The notes: generated from the letters alone by a model not told the origin. Shown: positions 28,728 through 39,705, counted from the stretch's first letter. The stretch is DNA of 64,000 bases from Hyphomicrobiales bacterium (GCA_900468625.1 UBUL01000019.1:186001-250000), one strand, 5' to 3'. Numbers and translations: made by a program.

Positions 28728-29843
28728 ATGGCCTTTCTCAATATCTCCGGTCTCAGAAAGCGCTACGGCGCCCTCGAAATCCTGAAGGGCATCGACCTCG
28801 AACTGGAAAAGGGCGGCTTCCTCGTGCTGGTCGGTCCGTCCGGCTGCGGCAAGTCGACCCTGCTCAACACCATCGCCGGTCTCGAGACGATCACTGAAGG
28901 CGATATTCGCGTCGAAGACCGCAGCATCGCCGACCTGCATCCATCGAAGCGCGACATTGCGATGGTGTTCCAGAGCTACGCGCTCTATCCGAACATGACG
29001 GTTTCGGGAAACATCGCCTTCGGTATGGAAATGCGCGGTGTCCCCGCCGAAGAACGCAAGCAGGCGATCGACAAGGTCGCCAAGGTGCTGCAGATCGGCC
29101 ATCTGCTCGACCGCAAGCCGAGCCAGCTCTCGGGTGGCCAAAGGCAGCGCGTAGCGATGGGCCGTGCCCTGGTCCGTGACCCTAAGCTGTTTCTCTTCGA
29201 CGAGCCGCTTTCCAATCTCGATGCCAAGCTTCGCGTCGATATGCGGACCGAAATCAAGCGCCTTCACCAGACGACCGGCAAGACGATCGTCTACGTCACG
29301 CACGACCAGATCGAGGCCATGACGCTTGCGACGAAGATCGCCGTCATGAAGGAAGGCATTGTCCAACAGTTCGGCACGCCCGCGGAAATCTACAATAATC
29401 CGGCAAACATGTTCGTTGCCGATTTCATGGGATCGCCGGCCATGAACCTGCTTTCAGGCAAGATCCTGAAGGGGTCGAACGGCCTCGCCGTTTCGCTCGA
29501 GCGAGCAGCGGGAGAGGCTATGAAGCTCCCTATCGCGCCGGGCATGGCGTCGCTGGCGGCCTATGCGGATCGCGATGTTATCTTTGGCATCCGCCCCGAA
29601 GCCCTGACCGACCCGGAAGGCGCCGACCGAAATGCCCGGAGCGTGGCGGAAAACGATTGCCTTATCGAGGTCGTCGAGCCGGCCGGATCGGATACTTTCG
29701 CGGTCACCAAGCTGGGCGGCAAGGAAGTCGTGGCGCGCCTGCGGGCTGACGCCCGGATCAAGGCAGGTGAGACGGCACGCCTCGCCTTCAATCTCGACAA
29801 GGCCGTCTTCTTCGATCCGCAGACCCAGATCCGGATCGCGTAA
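28728..29843 (+). CDS. Sugar ABC transporter ATP-binding protein (UgpC/MsmK/MalK type)
   Basis: A 371-residue ATPase. Walker A is GPSGCGKST (about 38), the signature is LSGGQRQRVAMGRAL, Walker B is LFLFDEPLSNLD and the switch is VTHDQIEAM. The regulatory OB domains follow after about residue 240 and include FGIRPEAL. It completes the CUT1 transporter of the catabolic cluster. Confidence 0.93.
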   Translation: MAFLNISGLRKRYGALEILKGIDLELEKGGFLVLVGPSGCGKSTLLNTIAGLETITEGDIRVEDRSIADLHPSKRDIAMVFQSYALYPNMTVSGNIAFGMEMRGVPAEERKQAIDKVAKVLQIGHLLDRKPSQLSGGQRQRVAMGRALVRDPKLFLFDEPLSNLDAKLRVDMRTEIKRLHQTTGKTIVYVTHDQIEAMTLATKIAVMKEGIVQQFGTPAEIYNNPANMFVADFMGSPAMNLLSGKILKGSNGLAVSLERAAGEAMKLPIAPGMASLAAYADRDVIFGIRPEALTDPEGADRNARSVAENDCLIEVVEPAGSDTFAVTKLGGKEVVARLRADARIKAGETARLAFNLDKAVFFDPQTQIRIA

Positions 29844-29857
29844 GGGCGGGAATTGAA

Positions 29858-31360
29858 ATGAACGTCACACCCGATATCGTCATCATCGGCTCAGGAGTGG
29901 GCGGATCGACCGTGGCGGCCGGTCTGGCCGCGAGCGGCGCCCAGATTCTCATCCTGGAAGCGGGCGATCACATTGCCGACCTGCCGGTCAATCGCGACCA
30001 GCAAGCGATCTTCCAACGCGGACACTTCCGACCGAAGGAGACATGGTACGAAGCCAATGGAACAGGCTTCAATCCCGGCAACTACTACAATGTGGGCGGC
30101 AACTCGAAATTCTATGGCGCGGTGCTGTCCCGATACCGCAAGGAGGACTTCGGGGTTCTCAAGCATCGGGAAGGCGTTTCCCCGGCATGGCCCTTTCCAT
30201 ACGAGGTCCTGGAGCCCTGGTATAGCCGTGCGGAGCGCATGTACAACGTTCGCGGCGCCCTTGGCGAAGACCCGACAGAGCCGCACCATTCGCTCGGATA
30301 TGAATACCCGCCGGTTCCGGACGAAGCTCCCATTGCCGATGTGAGAGCGCGTCTCAAGAAGAAGGGGCTGCATCCATCTTCGTTACCACTTGGCATCGAC
30401 ATCGACACTTGGCTGGCCAAGGCGAAGACACCGTGGGACGCTCATCCGAATTCCAGGGACGGCAAGATGGATGCCGAAACGGCGGCGCTCTCCATCGCGA
30501 TGAAGCATCCGAATGTCGTCCTGCAAACGAACTCGCGCGTGATTCGGCTGGAGACCGGTGAAGGCGGCAAGATTAAGAAGGTCGTCTATGTGAGGAACGG
30601 ACAGACGCTTTCCGTGGCCCCGAAAATCGTCATCCTGTCTGCCGGTGCCGTTCAGTCGTCGGTCCTGCTGCTGCGCTCGGCGAACGACCGCTACAGGAAT
30701 GGCCTTGCGAATTCTTCCGACCAGGTCGGGCGCAACTTCATGAACCATAACTCTTCGGCCGTGATCGGCGTATCGCCGACATTCCGGAACACGTCCATCT
30801 ATCAGAAGACGTTCGCATTCAACGACTTCTATCTTTCAGACGGGGAGGGCGGATTTCCCCTCGGCAACGTGCAGCTTCTCGGACGGGTGTCCGCCAAAAT
30901 CCTCAAGGGATCTCTCCCAAGCGCGCCGGAATGGCTGCTCAATCTTGTTACGGGGCACGCAATCGACTTCTATGCGATGAGCGAGGACATACCCAATCCG
31001 GAAAGCCGCGTCATGGTCGATGGCGATCGCATCATCCTGCAATGGCAACGGACAAACTGGGAAGCTCATCTCGCACTCGTCGCGAAGCTGAAACAGATCC
31101 TGAAGTCGATCGGGTTCCCGATCGTGCTTGCCAGAGCATTCGACAAGCGCACCCCGTCGCACCAGTGCGGAACCGTCAGGATCGGAAATGATCCCGCCTC
31201 CGCGCCTCTGGACCCATACTGCCGCTCTTACGACCACAACAATCTCTTCGTCGTGGACGCCAGTTTCCTGCCGACATCGGCCGCGGTCAATCCCGCCTTG
31301 ACGGTGGCGAGCCAGGCGCTTCGCGTGGCGGACCACATAGCGTCGAAGGATCTCCGGTGA
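29858..31360 (+). CDS. GMC-family oxidoreductase (glucoside dehydrogenase/pyranose oxidase-like branch)
   Basis: A 500-residue flavoprotein. The FAD-binding start is DIVIIGSGVGGSTVAAGLA followed by ILILEAGD; GNYYNVGGNSKFYGAVLSRYR is the family's flavin-attachment region. The C-terminal catalytic part contains SHQCGTVRIGNDP (catalytic His) and VNPALTVASQALRVADHI (second catalytic position Asn). It has no small gamma-type partner nearby, unlike three-subunit sugar dehydrogenases. It probably oxidises a ring hydroxyl of the imported sugar or cyclitol. Its gene starts 14 bases after the transporter ATPase. Confidence 0.86.
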   Translation: MNVTPDIVIIGSGVGGSTVAAGLAASGAQILILEAGDHIADLPVNRDQQAIFQRGHFRPKETWYEANGTGFNPGNYYNVGGNSKFYGAVLSRYRKEDFGVLKHREGVSPAWPFPYEVLEPWYSRAERMYNVRGALGEDPTEPHHSLGYEYPPVPDEAPIADVRARLKKKGLHPSSLPLGIDIDTWLAKAKTPWDAHPNSRDGKMDAETAALSIAMKHPNVVLQTNSRVIRLETGEGGKIKKVVYVRNGQTLSVAPKIVILSAGAVQSSVLLLRSANDRYRNGLANSSDQVGRNFMNHNSSAVIGVSPTFRNTSIYQKTFAFNDFYLSDGEGGFPLGNVQLLGRVSAKILKGSLPSAPEWLLNLVTGHAIDFYAMSEDIPNPESRVMVDGDRIILQWQRTNWEAHLALVAKLKQILKSIGFPIVLARAFDKRTPSHQCGTVRIGNDPASAPLDPYCRSYDHNNLFVVDASFLPTSAAVNPALTVASQALRVADHIASKDLR

Positions 31361-31414
31361 CGATCAATGCCGACATGGACCCATCGTTCCCTAGCATCCA
31401 ATAGGATTAGCAAA

Positions 31415-33070
31415 ATGCGTTTCGACTACATTATCACGGGAGCTGGTCCGGCCGGGTGCGTGCTTGCAAACCGGCTCAGCGAAGATTCAAACGTCAACGT
31501 GCTCCTGCTGGAAGCGGGCGGCGGCGATTGGAACCCGTTGTTTCATATGCCCGCCGGTTTTGCAAAGATGACGAAGGGCGTTGCGAGCTGGGGCTGGCAT
31601 ACGGTGCCTCAAAAGCACATGAACGGCAGGGTGCTCAGGTATACGCAGGCCAAGGTCATCGGTGGCGGCTCGTCGATCAACGCGCAGCTCTACACGCGCG
31701 GAAATTCCGCCGACTACGATCTTTGGGCGAGCGAAGACGGTTGCGAGGGGTGGGACTATCGCTCGATCCTTCCCTACTTCAAACGCGCCGAAGACAACCA
31801 GCGGTTCTCAGACGACTACCATTCCTATGGCGGTCCGCTTGGCGTATCCATGCCGGCCGCGCCGCTGCCCATTTGCGACGCCTATATCCGTGCGGGGCAG
31901 GAACTGGGTATTCCCTACAACCCCGACTTCAACGGCCGGCAGCAGGCGGGCGTTGGCTTCTATCAAGTCACCCAGCGCGACCATCGCCGTTCTTCGGCCT
32001 CGATGGCGTATATTTCGCCGATCAAGAACCGCAAGAACCTGAAGGTCCGCACCGGGGCACGCGTCTCGCGCATCGTGCTGGAAGGCAACCGCGCCGCAGG
32101 CGTCGAGATCGCAGGCGGAAGTGGCCTGGAGATCGTCCGCGCCGAGCGGGAAGTCCTGGTTTCCTCGGGAGCGATCGGCTCGCCGAAGCTTCTTCTTCAA
32201 TCGGGCATCGGCCCCGGTGATCACCTGCGCTCAGTCGGCTTGAAAGTCCTTCACGATCTTCCGGGCGTCGGCGGTAACCTGCAGGACCATCTCGATCTGT
32301 TCGTCATCGCCGAATGCACCGGCGACCACACTTATGACGGTGTCGCGAAGCTGCATCGCACCCTGTGGGCGGGCATGGAGTACATGCTCTTCCGTACCGG
32401 TCCGGTCGCATCGTCGCTCTTCGAGACAGGCGGCTTCTGGTACGCCGACCCTAATGCCCGTTCGCCGGATATCCAGTTCCATCTTGGCCTCGGATCCGGC
32501 ATCGAGGCTGGTGTCGAGCGTCTGAAGAATGCAGGCGTCACGCTGAACTCCGCATACCTTCACCCGAGGTCGCGCGGCACGGTCCGCTTGTCTTCGTCCG
32601 ATCCAGCAGCGGCGCCCCTTATCGATCCGAACTACTGGTCGGACCCGCACGACAGGAAGATGTCTGTCGAAGGCCTGAAGATTGCGCGCGAAATCATGCA
32701 GCAGGACGCCCTCAAGCCGTTCGTATTGGCCGAACGTCTTCCCGGCCCGAAGGTCATGACCGACGAGCAGCTCTTCGAATACGGCTGCGCCAACGCCAAG
32801 ACGGACCACCATCCCATCGGGACATGCAAGATGGGTACGGGGCACGACGCTGTCGTCGGCCTCGATCTCAAGGTCCATGGGCTTGAAGGGCTGCGCGTCT
32901 GCGATTCCTCGATCATGCCGCGGGTTCCTTCCTGCAACACCAACGCTCCGACGATCATGGTCGGCGAGAAGGGAGCAGACCTCATTCGTGGCCTGCCACC
33001 GCTGCCGCCGGCAATCTTTTCATATGAGCGCAACGATACGCGCCCGAGGGCACGAGTCGGCGTCCGGTAG
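31415..33070 (+). CDS. GMC-family oxidoreductase, choline-dehydrogenase-like branch
   Basis: A 551-residue FAD-dependent alcohol dehydrogenase. The N-terminus YIITGAGPAGCVLANRLSED, the GGGSSINAQLYTRG motif and the catalytic HHPIGTCKMG (His) with SCNTNAPTIMVGEKGADLI (Asn) match BetA/AlkJ-type enzymes. ATG 31415 is preceded by AGGATT. It is only distantly like the preceding GMC protein. The C-terminus is extended by a basic tail. Substrate not predictable. Confidence 0.88.
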   Translation: MRFDYIITGAGPAGCVLANRLSEDSNVNVLLLEAGGGDWNPLFHMPAGFAKMTKGVASWGWHTVPQKHMNGRVLRYTQAKVIGGGSSINAQLYTRGNSADYDLWASEDGCEGWDYRSILPYFKRAEDNQRFSDDYHSYGGPLGVSMPAAPLPICDAYIRAGQELGIPYNPDFNGRQQAGVGFYQVTQRDHRRSSASMAYISPIKNRKNLKVRTGARVSRIVLEGNRAAGVEIAGGSGLEIVRAEREVLVSSGAIGSPKLLLQSGIGPGDHLRSVGLKVLHDLPGVGGNLQDHLDLFVIAECTGDHTYDGVAKLHRTLWAGMEYMLFRTGPVASSLFETGGFWYADPNARSPDIQFHLGLGSGIEAGVERLKNAGVTLNSAYLHPRSRGTVRLSSSDPAAAPLIDPNYWSDPHDRKMSVEGLKIAREIMQQDALKPFVLAERLPGPKVMTDEQLFEYGCANAKTDHHPIGTCKMGTGHDAVVGLDLKVHGLEGLRVCDSSIMPRVPSCNTNAPTIMVGEKGADLIRGLPPLPPAIFSYERNDTRPRARVGVR

Positions 33071-33166
33071 GCCGGCAGGAAACACGTCACGCCTCCGCGA
33101 CCGCGGAGAACAGATGAATTTCAGCGACCGGTCCTAAACGGGTCGGCTTAAAGAGGAGTGTTCGCA

Positions 33167-34336
33167 ATGGGCGAAATCAAGGTGGCTGTGCTGGGCGGCT
33201 CGGGTTGGATGGGCAAGGTTCACACCATGGCCTACCAGACGTTCCCTCATTTCCTCGGCACCTCCGGAGGGACCGCGCGCGTCGTCGCGATCGTCGAGGC
33301 AAACCCCGCCGCGACCGAAGATCTTGCCCGACGGGCTCCCGGCGCGATGATCCTGCAGGACTGGCAGCAGGCGGTAAACGATCCGGAAGTCGATCTGATC
33401 GACATATGCCTGCCAGACAGCCTGCACTATGAAGTGGCGAAGGCCGCACTGATCGCCGGCAAGCACGTGTACTGCGAGAAGCCTCTGGCGAATACGGCGC
33501 AAGAGGCTCGCGAGCTTGCCGATATCGCTCGAGAGAAGGGCGTCATCACGAGAGTCGGCCACGCATTCCCTCGTAATCCGGTCCACGACCTCGCCAAGGA
33601 AATCATCGAGGCGGGGGAAATCGGCGAGATCAAGATGTTCAAGGGTTGTCAGCACGTCGACATGTACGGCGACCCGATGGCGCCATTCATGTGGCGCGCC
33701 GACGGCAAGCTGGCGCCGACGGGTATCGTCGGCGACACCGGCTCACACATCTTCAGCTTCATGGAGTTCCTGGTCGGTCGCGTCAGCTCTCTGATTGCCG
33801 ACAACCTGATCGTCACGACCATGCGGCCTGTGGTGGAAGGGCTTGCATATGGCGAGCAGGTCAAGCTCAAGGGCGATGAAAAGTGGGCGGAGATTACCAA
33901 TCCCGACGCCACGAACCTGCTTTGCCGCTTCGAGAATGGCGCTGCGGGGATCGTCGACTTCAGCCGCGTCGCCACCGGCCGCAAGTTCATGCAGACCTAC
34001 GAAATTTACGGAACGAAGGGCAGCATCGCCTACACCTATGACGAGGTGAACCGGCTTCGCTTCTACACGAACGACGACCGACCGGGCCGAAGCGGCTTTC
34101 GCGAGATCGATGTCGGACCTGAAAATCCGACCTTCAGGGCGTTCCTGCCGCTTCCGAACTTCGCCCTCGGCTACAACGAGAGCAAGATTATCGAAGCCGC
34201 CGAGGTGGTGAAGTCGATCACCACGAACACGCCGATGTGGCCGACGTTCGAGAACGGTCATCATATCTGCCAGATCGTCGATGCCTGCATGGAGTCCTCG
34301 CGCCTGAAGCGCTGGGTCGACATTGCGCTCTCCTGA
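33167..34336 (+). CDS. Gfo/Idh/MocA-family dehydrogenase, second copy
   Basis: A 389-residue NAD(P)-dependent dehydrogenase with a Rossmann start VAVLGGSGWMGKVHTMAYQ, CEKPLANTAQ (about 103) and GIVGDTGSHIFSFMEFLVG with the conserved Asp-His. It is longer than the first copy and resembles the levoglucosan/3-keto-sugar type. ATG 33167 has AGAGGAG about 9 bases upstream; the GTG at 33158 is an alternative. It likely acts after or before the GMC oxidation. Confidence 0.88.
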   Translation: MGEIKVAVLGGSGWMGKVHTMAYQTFPHFLGTSGGTARVVAIVEANPAATEDLARRAPGAMILQDWQQAVNDPEVDLIDICLPDSLHYEVAKAALIAGKHVYCEKPLANTAQEARELADIAREKGVITRVGHAFPRNPVHDLAKEIIEAGEIGEIKMFKGCQHVDMYGDPMAPFMWRADGKLAPTGIVGDTGSHIFSFMEFLVGRVSSLIADNLIVTTMRPVVEGLAYGEQVKLKGDEKWAEITNPDATNLLCRFENGAAGIVDFSRVATGRKFMQTYEIYGTKGSIAYTYDEVNRLRFYTNDDRPGRSGFREIDVGPENPTFRAFLPLPNFALGYNESKIIEAAEVVKSITTNTPMWPTFENGHHICQIVDACMESSRLKRWVDIALS

Positions 34337-34363
34337 TCCAAGACTTCGCAAGGACCTGCGCCA

Positions 34364-36445
34364 ATGACCATCGATGTCCCGCAACACATCCTCGACGCGC
34401 TGACGGATGTCGACATGCCGCGACTGTCCCCCGAAGCCGTGTCCTCGGAGACGGTCCGCCTCGCGGGCACCGACGTGCCCGTCTATCGGGCCGGCTGCGT
34501 CATCGTCGGATCTGGCGCGGCGGGCTTGCGCGCGGCCGTCGAACTGAAGCGGCGCGGCGACGATGTGGCAATCGTCAGCCAAAGCGCCTGGGGCGGCACG
34601 TCCGCCTGTTCCGGCTCCGACAAGCAGACGCTGCACACCGCCAATACCGCGGACCAAGGCGATAATTATAAGGCGATGGCCCGCGCGATCCGTGCGGGCG
34701 GCGCGATGGACGAGGATACGGCTTACGTCGAGGCCGTCGGGTCGTCACGCATGATGGCGTCATTGCAGTTCCTGGGCCTGCCGCTTCCGCAGGAGCCGCT
34801 TGGCGGGACGTTGCGATATCAGACGGACCACGACGAGGTCGGTCGCGCAACGAGCTGCGGACCAAGAACGTCGAGGCTGATGGTCAAGGTGCTCGCCGAA
34901 GAGGCGATACGTCTTGGGATCCCGTTCTACAACCACGCGACGGTCGTGAAGATACTGAAGGAGGAGCGGGGGCCTGAAAGCCGAATTTGCGGCGCGCTCG
35001 TCATGAAGGCGGGCGATCGATGCGAGAACAATCCCATCGGCTTGGCTCTCTTCGTCTGCAACGTTCTGGTACTCGCGGCCGGCGGACCCGGAGAACTCTA
35101 TCGAGACAGTGTCTATCCGAACGGCTGCTTCGGATCTTTGGGCCTGGCCCTTGAGGCGGGCATCGAGCTGGTGAATCTGACGGAGAGCCAGTTCGGGATC
35201 GGCACCCGCCGGGAAGGATTCCCGTGGAATCTTTCCGGCACCTACGTGCAGGCCATTCCCCATCTCTTTTCGGTAGACGCAGACGGAAACGAGCATCATT
35301 TCCTCGCGGAGTACTATCGGACCACCCAGGAGCTGGCATCGAACGTATTTCGCAAGGGCTACCAATGGCCGTTCCACTCCACCCGCATGCTCGATTTCGG
35401 ATCGAGCCTCGTGGATCTCGCCATCTATCGAGAGAGTATTGCCGGCCGCCAGGTTTTCATGGATTTCAACAGGAACCCGCTGACTGTCCCCGGCGACCTG
35501 CCGTTCTCGCTGGAACGGCTCGACCGTGATGTCAGCCAGTATCTTGGAAATGCAGGCGCGCGCCAGGAGATGCCGATCGATCGCCTTCGGCACATGAACC
35601 CGCTTTCGATCGAACTCTACCGCCGCTACAAAATCAATATAGCCGAACAGCCCCTGGAGTTCGCTGTGAACAACCAGCACATGAACGGGGGGATCATGGT
35701 CGATACTTGGGGCCGTAGCAACGTTGCCGGTTGCTACGCAATCGGCGAGGCCGCCGGAACCCATGGTGTTACGCGTCCCGGCGGTGCCGCACTCAATGCC
35801 GGGCAAGTGTTCGGGACACGCGTCGCGGAGCACATATCTGCCAGCGGGAAAGCCCGGATGCCTCCTGAAGCAGACATCAGGATTGCTGCCGAGCAGGGTA
35901 TGGCCGAAATCAGCACGCTCCTTCGCTCCGACAGTGAACTGTCCGTAAAGGCAATCCGAACCGAAGTGCAGGCGCGCATGAGCGACAAAGCCGGCTTGAT
36001 CTGCGATCCGCGCAGCGTCGCTGAGGCGCTGCAGGAGGCACGGCTGCTCAATAAGAGCATCAGCACGCATGGGATAGCCTACGACCGGGCCGCAGAGGCG
36101 GCCCGCGCCGTTCAATGGTGCCAGATGGCGATCGCATCCGAAGCCGTCCTGGCCGCTTTGGACTTCTTCATCGCAAACGGCGGAGGTAGCCGCGGCGCGC
36201 GCGCGATCTGTGATCGCAACGGTGAATCCTTGCCTCTTTCCAAGTCGGGTCCGCTCGAGGCGTTTCGCTTCCGCAAGGAGCGCGACGAGCACCGTCAGGA
36301 GCAGATTGTGGTGCGAATGGGCACCGGAGGTTTCGATATCCACACCCGTCAGAACCGGACGTTCGACGAGAGCGCCAGGTCCTTCTTCGAACGGGACTGG
36401 CCCGCGTGGCTCACAGGGCGCATCTACGATCTCGAGAAAAGTTGA
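34364..36445 (+). CDS. FAD-dependent SdhA/fumarate-reductase-like flavoprotein
   Basis: A 693-residue flavoprotein. FAD binding is CVIVGSGAAGLRAAVEL (about 46), GGTSACSGSDKQTLHT is the glycine-rich contact and EAAGTHGVTRPGGAALNAGQVFG is the C-terminal flavin region. It resembles the flavoprotein subunits of fumarate reductase and KsdD-type dehydrogenases, with an extra N-terminal segment (about 1-40). No iron-sulphur or membrane partner is encoded nearby. It is the last intact gene of the catabolic cluster. Confidence 0.83.
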   Translation: MTIDVPQHILDALTDVDMPRLSPEAVSSETVRLAGTDVPVYRAGCVIVGSGAAGLRAAVELKRRGDDVAIVSQSAWGGTSACSGSDKQTLHTANTADQGDNYKAMARAIRAGGAMDEDTAYVEAVGSSRMMASLQFLGLPLPQEPLGGTLRYQTDHDEVGRATSCGPRTSRLMVKVLAEEAIRLGIPFYNHATVVKILKEERGPESRICGALVMKAGDRCENNPIGLALFVCNVLVLAAGGPGELYRDSVYPNGCFGSLGLALEAGIELVNLTESQFGIGTRREGFPWNLSGTYVQAIPHLFSVDADGNEHHFLAEYYRTTQELASNVFRKGYQWPFHSTRMLDFGSSLVDLAIYRESIAGRQVFMDFNRNPLTVPGDLPFSLERLDRDVSQYLGNAGARQEMPIDRLRHMNPLSIELYRRYKINIAEQPLEFAVNNQHMNGGIMVDTWGRSNVAGCYAIGEAAGTHGVTRPGGAALNAGQVFGTRVAEHISASGKARMPPEADIRIAAEQGMAEISTLLRSDSELSVKAIRTEVQARMSDKAGLICDPRSVAEALQEARLLNKSISTHGIAYDRAAEAARAVQWCQMAIASEAVLAALDFFIANGGGSRGARAICDRNGESLPLSKSGPLEAFRFRKERDEHRQEQIVVRMGTGGFDIHTRQNRTFDESARSFFERDWPAWLTGRIYDLEKS

Positions 36446-36456
36446 GGGTGCCCCGG

Positions 36457-36846
36457 ATGATCGAGTTTGCATCGAGAGAGATTGTCGCCATCGGCGAGGC
36501 GATGATTGAAATGGCGCCCTGATGGTGCGAACCTGTCCCGCTTCGGTTACGCCGGTGATACGTTCAATACAGCATGGCATGTGGCGCACTTGCCGGGTGA
36601 GGCGGCCAGTGGGCTTCGTGACGGGGGGTAGGGGTCGACGGTCCCTCCAACCGGTTTGTCGAAGAGCTCCGGGCCGATGGATTTGATGGGGCGGCCCTCT
36701 CGCGCGATCCGATGCGGACAATGGGCCTCTACCTCATTGAGCTGGACGGTGTCGAGCGCAGCTTCCACGACTGGCGCAAGGATGCGGCAGCCACGCATCT
36801 TGCCGACGACGCGGCGCAGTTGTCGGAGGCAATCGACGGTGCAAGA
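36457..36846 (+). pseudogene. PfkB-type 2-keto-3-deoxygluconate kinase-like remnant
   Basis: The frame from ATG 36457 reads EIVAIGEAMIEMAP, the start of a KdgK-type PfkB kinase, then stops at TGA (about 36520). A second frame continues NLSRFGYAGDTFNTAWHVAHLPG, and a third reads GPSNRFVEELRADGFDG then MRTMGLYLIELDGVERSFHDWR. The rest of the kinase, including the ATP-binding GAGD motif, is missing. It lies 11 bases after the flavoprotein gene and on the same strand. Two frameshifts and truncation make it inactive. Confidence 0.75.
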
Positions 36847-36918
36847 ACTCGCAACGCAGGGGCGGTCGTCTCCAGAGCCATCGCGACCGCAATTACCCCA
36901 TGTTTAGGGATATGTTGT

Positions 36919-39417
36919 CTACGAGGCGAGAGAGTAGGCGCGCTGGTCCCAGCAACTCCCCTTCGTTACGAACTGCTCCATCATCTCGGCAAGCTTTTCC
37001 GTTTCGTGGAAAAGCCCCTGAGATGCGGCCGTCGTTTGCTCGACCATTGCCGCATTTTGCTGAGTGATTTGGTTCATGCTTTCGCTCGTCGCCGCAACCT
37101 CGCGCAAATATACTGCCTGTTCTTGCCCAGATGCTGCAATTCGGCTGACAACCATGCTTGTATCAGACACTTGAAGGCGGATTTCTTTGAGGGAAGCGCC
37201 GGTTTCATCCACCAGCTTCACGCCAGTCGTAACGAGCGACATGGACGTGGAAATCAGTACCTTAATCTCGCGGGCGGCATGTGCCGAGCGTTGAGCAAGT
37301 TCGCGAACCTCCTGTGCGACAACCGCGAAACCCTTGCCGGCTTCGCCGGCACGGGCAGCCTCCACTCCAGCATTGAGTGCGAGCAAATTCGTCTGAAATG
37401 CAATCTCGTCTATCACGCCGATGATAGCTCCAATCTTAGCTGAAGACGCGGAGATCTCGCCCATCGCGCTGATGGCATTCGCCACAATCTCTCCTCCCTT
37501 TTCCGCATGCCCCATCGTAATCGCGACAGTATCTCGAGCGTGCGCGGCACCATCTGCGGTATCTGCGATTCCGCGCGAAACATCTCCGAGGGCCTCCATA
37601 GTCCGCTCGGAGGAAGCGGCCTGGCGCTCGGTTCTGACAGCAAGGTCATGCGAGGCCGAGGATATTTCGGACAATCCTGACCTGATAGTTCCGACGGCTG
37701 CGATCACAGTGTCGATTGTTTCTTCCAGCGCCGCTACAGCACTATTGAAATGATCGCGGATCTTTTCGTATCGTTGATCGACGGTCCCCATTCTCACCGT
37801 GAGATCGCCCTTCGAAAGTCCTGACAAACCATTCGCAATTTCTTCGAAGGCATGCTCCATCGCCATCGCGTCTGAAAGGCGCTCAGCTTCTCGTTGCATC
37901 CGATTGCTTTCGGATTGCTGCCTTTCCTTTTCCGCCGCTTCTTCGGCATTTACCCGAGCGCGATCGTTATCTTGAAACACATGTAGCGCACTAATCATAT
38001 CGCCGATCTCATTATCAGCCTTGACCAAGCCGATAGTGGAACTCGTTTCTCCCTTCGCAAGTCTCGTCATGGCGTCAGCGACACGGACCATAGGCCTGGC
38101 GACCGAGCGGAAAATAAACGAAGCGATGCTTGCGGCTAAAAGGAGGCTGGCCAGACCCGCTGCCCACATCCACTCGGTGCTGCTGCTACTTTGCTCCCGC
38201 GACAACAGAGCGATTTCGCCAGCCACATGCGCGGTGCCCTCACTCAAATTTTGCGAAGTAGAGACGACCGATGAAGCTTCGCGCTGAAAGGTTGAGGAGT
38301 TATTCTTGATTATGTCGAAGGCGCTGCTTAGCTGCCCGATTTGGGCGCCCACGTCGTTTCCGGCAAGCTTTGCCAGCATTGCGGCAAAACCTTCGGACTT
38401 TTTCAATCCCGCCGCAACAGCGGTCGCGGTATTCTCCGATGGTTGCACTCGGTAACGTTCTACCTGCAGCAAGGTATCTTTTAAGGTGTTGCTCAGATTG
38501 CGGGCCGTGCCAGAAAGAATACGCGCTTTCGAACGCGCTTGGTCGGTATCACTTTTCGACGCCAACTCGACCTCGGCGGATTTTTGGAGAGCGTCATCGA
38601 GTTTGCGTGCTTTTTGTGAGATGGAATCGAAAGAAATAGGGCTTGAATGATCGGTTAACGCGCCGTTGTTTTGAAGGATGCGGGGGCGGATTTCTGCAAA
38701 TGCGTTCACCAAGTCGGTGACGGTGGGCTGGATATCGGGTGTTCCACCCAAATTCGCGACCTCCTGAAGATCGGCCTCGGCATGGGCAACCAGTTGTTCA
38801 ATCTCCTTACCCGCTGCGTTGTCCTGTGGCTCAGTCCTGCCAACTATTGCCAGAGCCAGATCCTTGATTGCTCCGTTGAATTTGCCGGCATTCTGCATCA
38901 ACACCCGAATGCGGTTGAAGGTCACGAGAGAATTGGCTGAGTTGGTTTCCGCCTGATTTGCCATATCCTGGGCATTTTTCTCCGCCGCCTCCGTGGAAGT
39001 CAGCAGCATGGCCGTTGCGTCGCGAAGCCGAGCTCCGGCCTTTTCGACGGCGTCCTGGGAATTTGCCAGCCCCTTGACGGCATTGCTCATGGCGTCCAGC
39101 CCATCTGACAAGCGCTGCCTTTCGCCATCAGAAATCGCCAATTGGTTTAAAGCGGACCGCGCATCATCAAGCGCCTTGGAAGCGGTTGTAATATGCCCGG
39201 CTTCCTTATCGACCATGTACTGAATTATAGCGCCTTTTGCTTCATCGACACCGATCAGGACGCGCGATGTGTCGACCGATTGCGAAACTGCACCGGTAAG
39301 ATTACCTATACCGTGCAATCCAACGACCGCCACCAATAAGACGGCAGCGATCAAAAGTGCCATTCCTGCGCCTGAGCGAAAGCCGATCGATTTTATTTTT
39401 TTAGGCAACTGCGGCAT
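36919..39417 (-). CDS. Methyl-accepting chemotaxis protein
   Basis: An 832-residue transmembrane receptor. TM1 lies at about 17-35, a long helical periplasmic or cytoplasm-facing sensor region at 36-414, TM2 at about 417-436 ([19 protein letters not shown]) and HAMP at about 437-490. The signalling hairpin contains [20 protein letters not shown] and [16 protein letters not shown]. The sensor region is coiled-coil-like, so a helical ligand domain is likely. ATG 39417 follows GGGGGAAG. The longer frame from 39468 is not needed. No chemotaxis pathway genes are nearby; it is a single receptor. Confidence 0.92.
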   Translation of the reverse strand: MPQLPKKIKSIGFRSGAGMALLIAAVLLVAVVGLHGIGNLTGAVSQSVDTSRVLIGVDEAKGAIIQYMVDKEAGHITTASKALDDARSALNQLAISDGERQRLSDGLDAMSNAVKGLANSQDAVEKAGARLRDATAMLLTSTEAAEKNAQDMANQAETNSANSLVTFNRIRVLMQNAGKFNGAIKDLALAIVGRTEPQDNAAGKEIEQLVAHAEADLQEVANLGGTPDIQPTVTDLVNAFAEIRPRILQNNGALTDHSSPISFDSISQKARKLDDALQKSAEVELASKSDTDQARSKARILSGTARNLSNTLKDTLLQVERYRVQPSENTATAVAAGLKKSEGFAAMLAKLAGNDVGAQIGQLSSAFDIIKNNSSTFQREASSVVSTSQNLSEGTAHVAGEIALLSREQSSSSTEWMWAAGLASLLLAASIASFIFRSVARPMVRVADAMTRLAKGETSSTIGLVKADNEIGDMISALHVFQDNDRARVNAEEAAEKERQQSESNRMQREAERLSDAMAMEHAFEEIANGLSGLSKGDLTVRMGTVDQRYEKIRDHFNSAVAALEETIDTVIAAVGTIRSGLSEISSASHDLAVRTERQAASSERTMEALGDVSRGIADTADGAAHARDTVAITMGHAEKGGEIVANAISAMGEISASSAKIGAIIGVIDEIAFQTNLLALNAGVEAARAGEAGKGFAVVAQEVRELAQRSAHAAREIKVLISTSMSLVTTGVKLVDETGASLKEIRLQVSDTSMVVSRIAASGQEQAVYLREVAATSESMNQITQQNAAMVEQTTAASQGLFHETEKLAEMMEQFVTKGSCWDQRAYSLAS

Positions 39418-39477
39418 CCACTTCCCCCTGGAGACATGCAAGTAAATATGTCTAAGCCTCGCCGACATAGTTAAAAA

Positions 39478-39509
39478 AGTGATTAATTCCGGGATGTAAT
39501 TGGACCCGG
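39478..39509. repeat. Approximate direct repeat, copy A
   Basis: Reads AATTCCGGGATG then ACCCGG; similar to copy B at 39706-39735 in the same orientation. The two copies bracket about 200 bases and may be remnants of an insertion sequence end. Confidence 0.4.
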
Positions 39510-39705
39510 CGCTTAAAGCCGGTCAACGTCTCGGCCGGGTACGAAAGCCTCTCATGCAGGAACCCGCGGTCGGCAGACTGAAAGTTATGGGGTTTTGTTG
39601 AGGGAAGCGTCTGGCTGACCGCCGATCGCAGCGACGGTTGTCAGTCCCAACGTGTCGGGTGCGGTGCTTGCCGGTGTGATTGCCGAGATTTCCGTGGTGC
39701 GTGAG

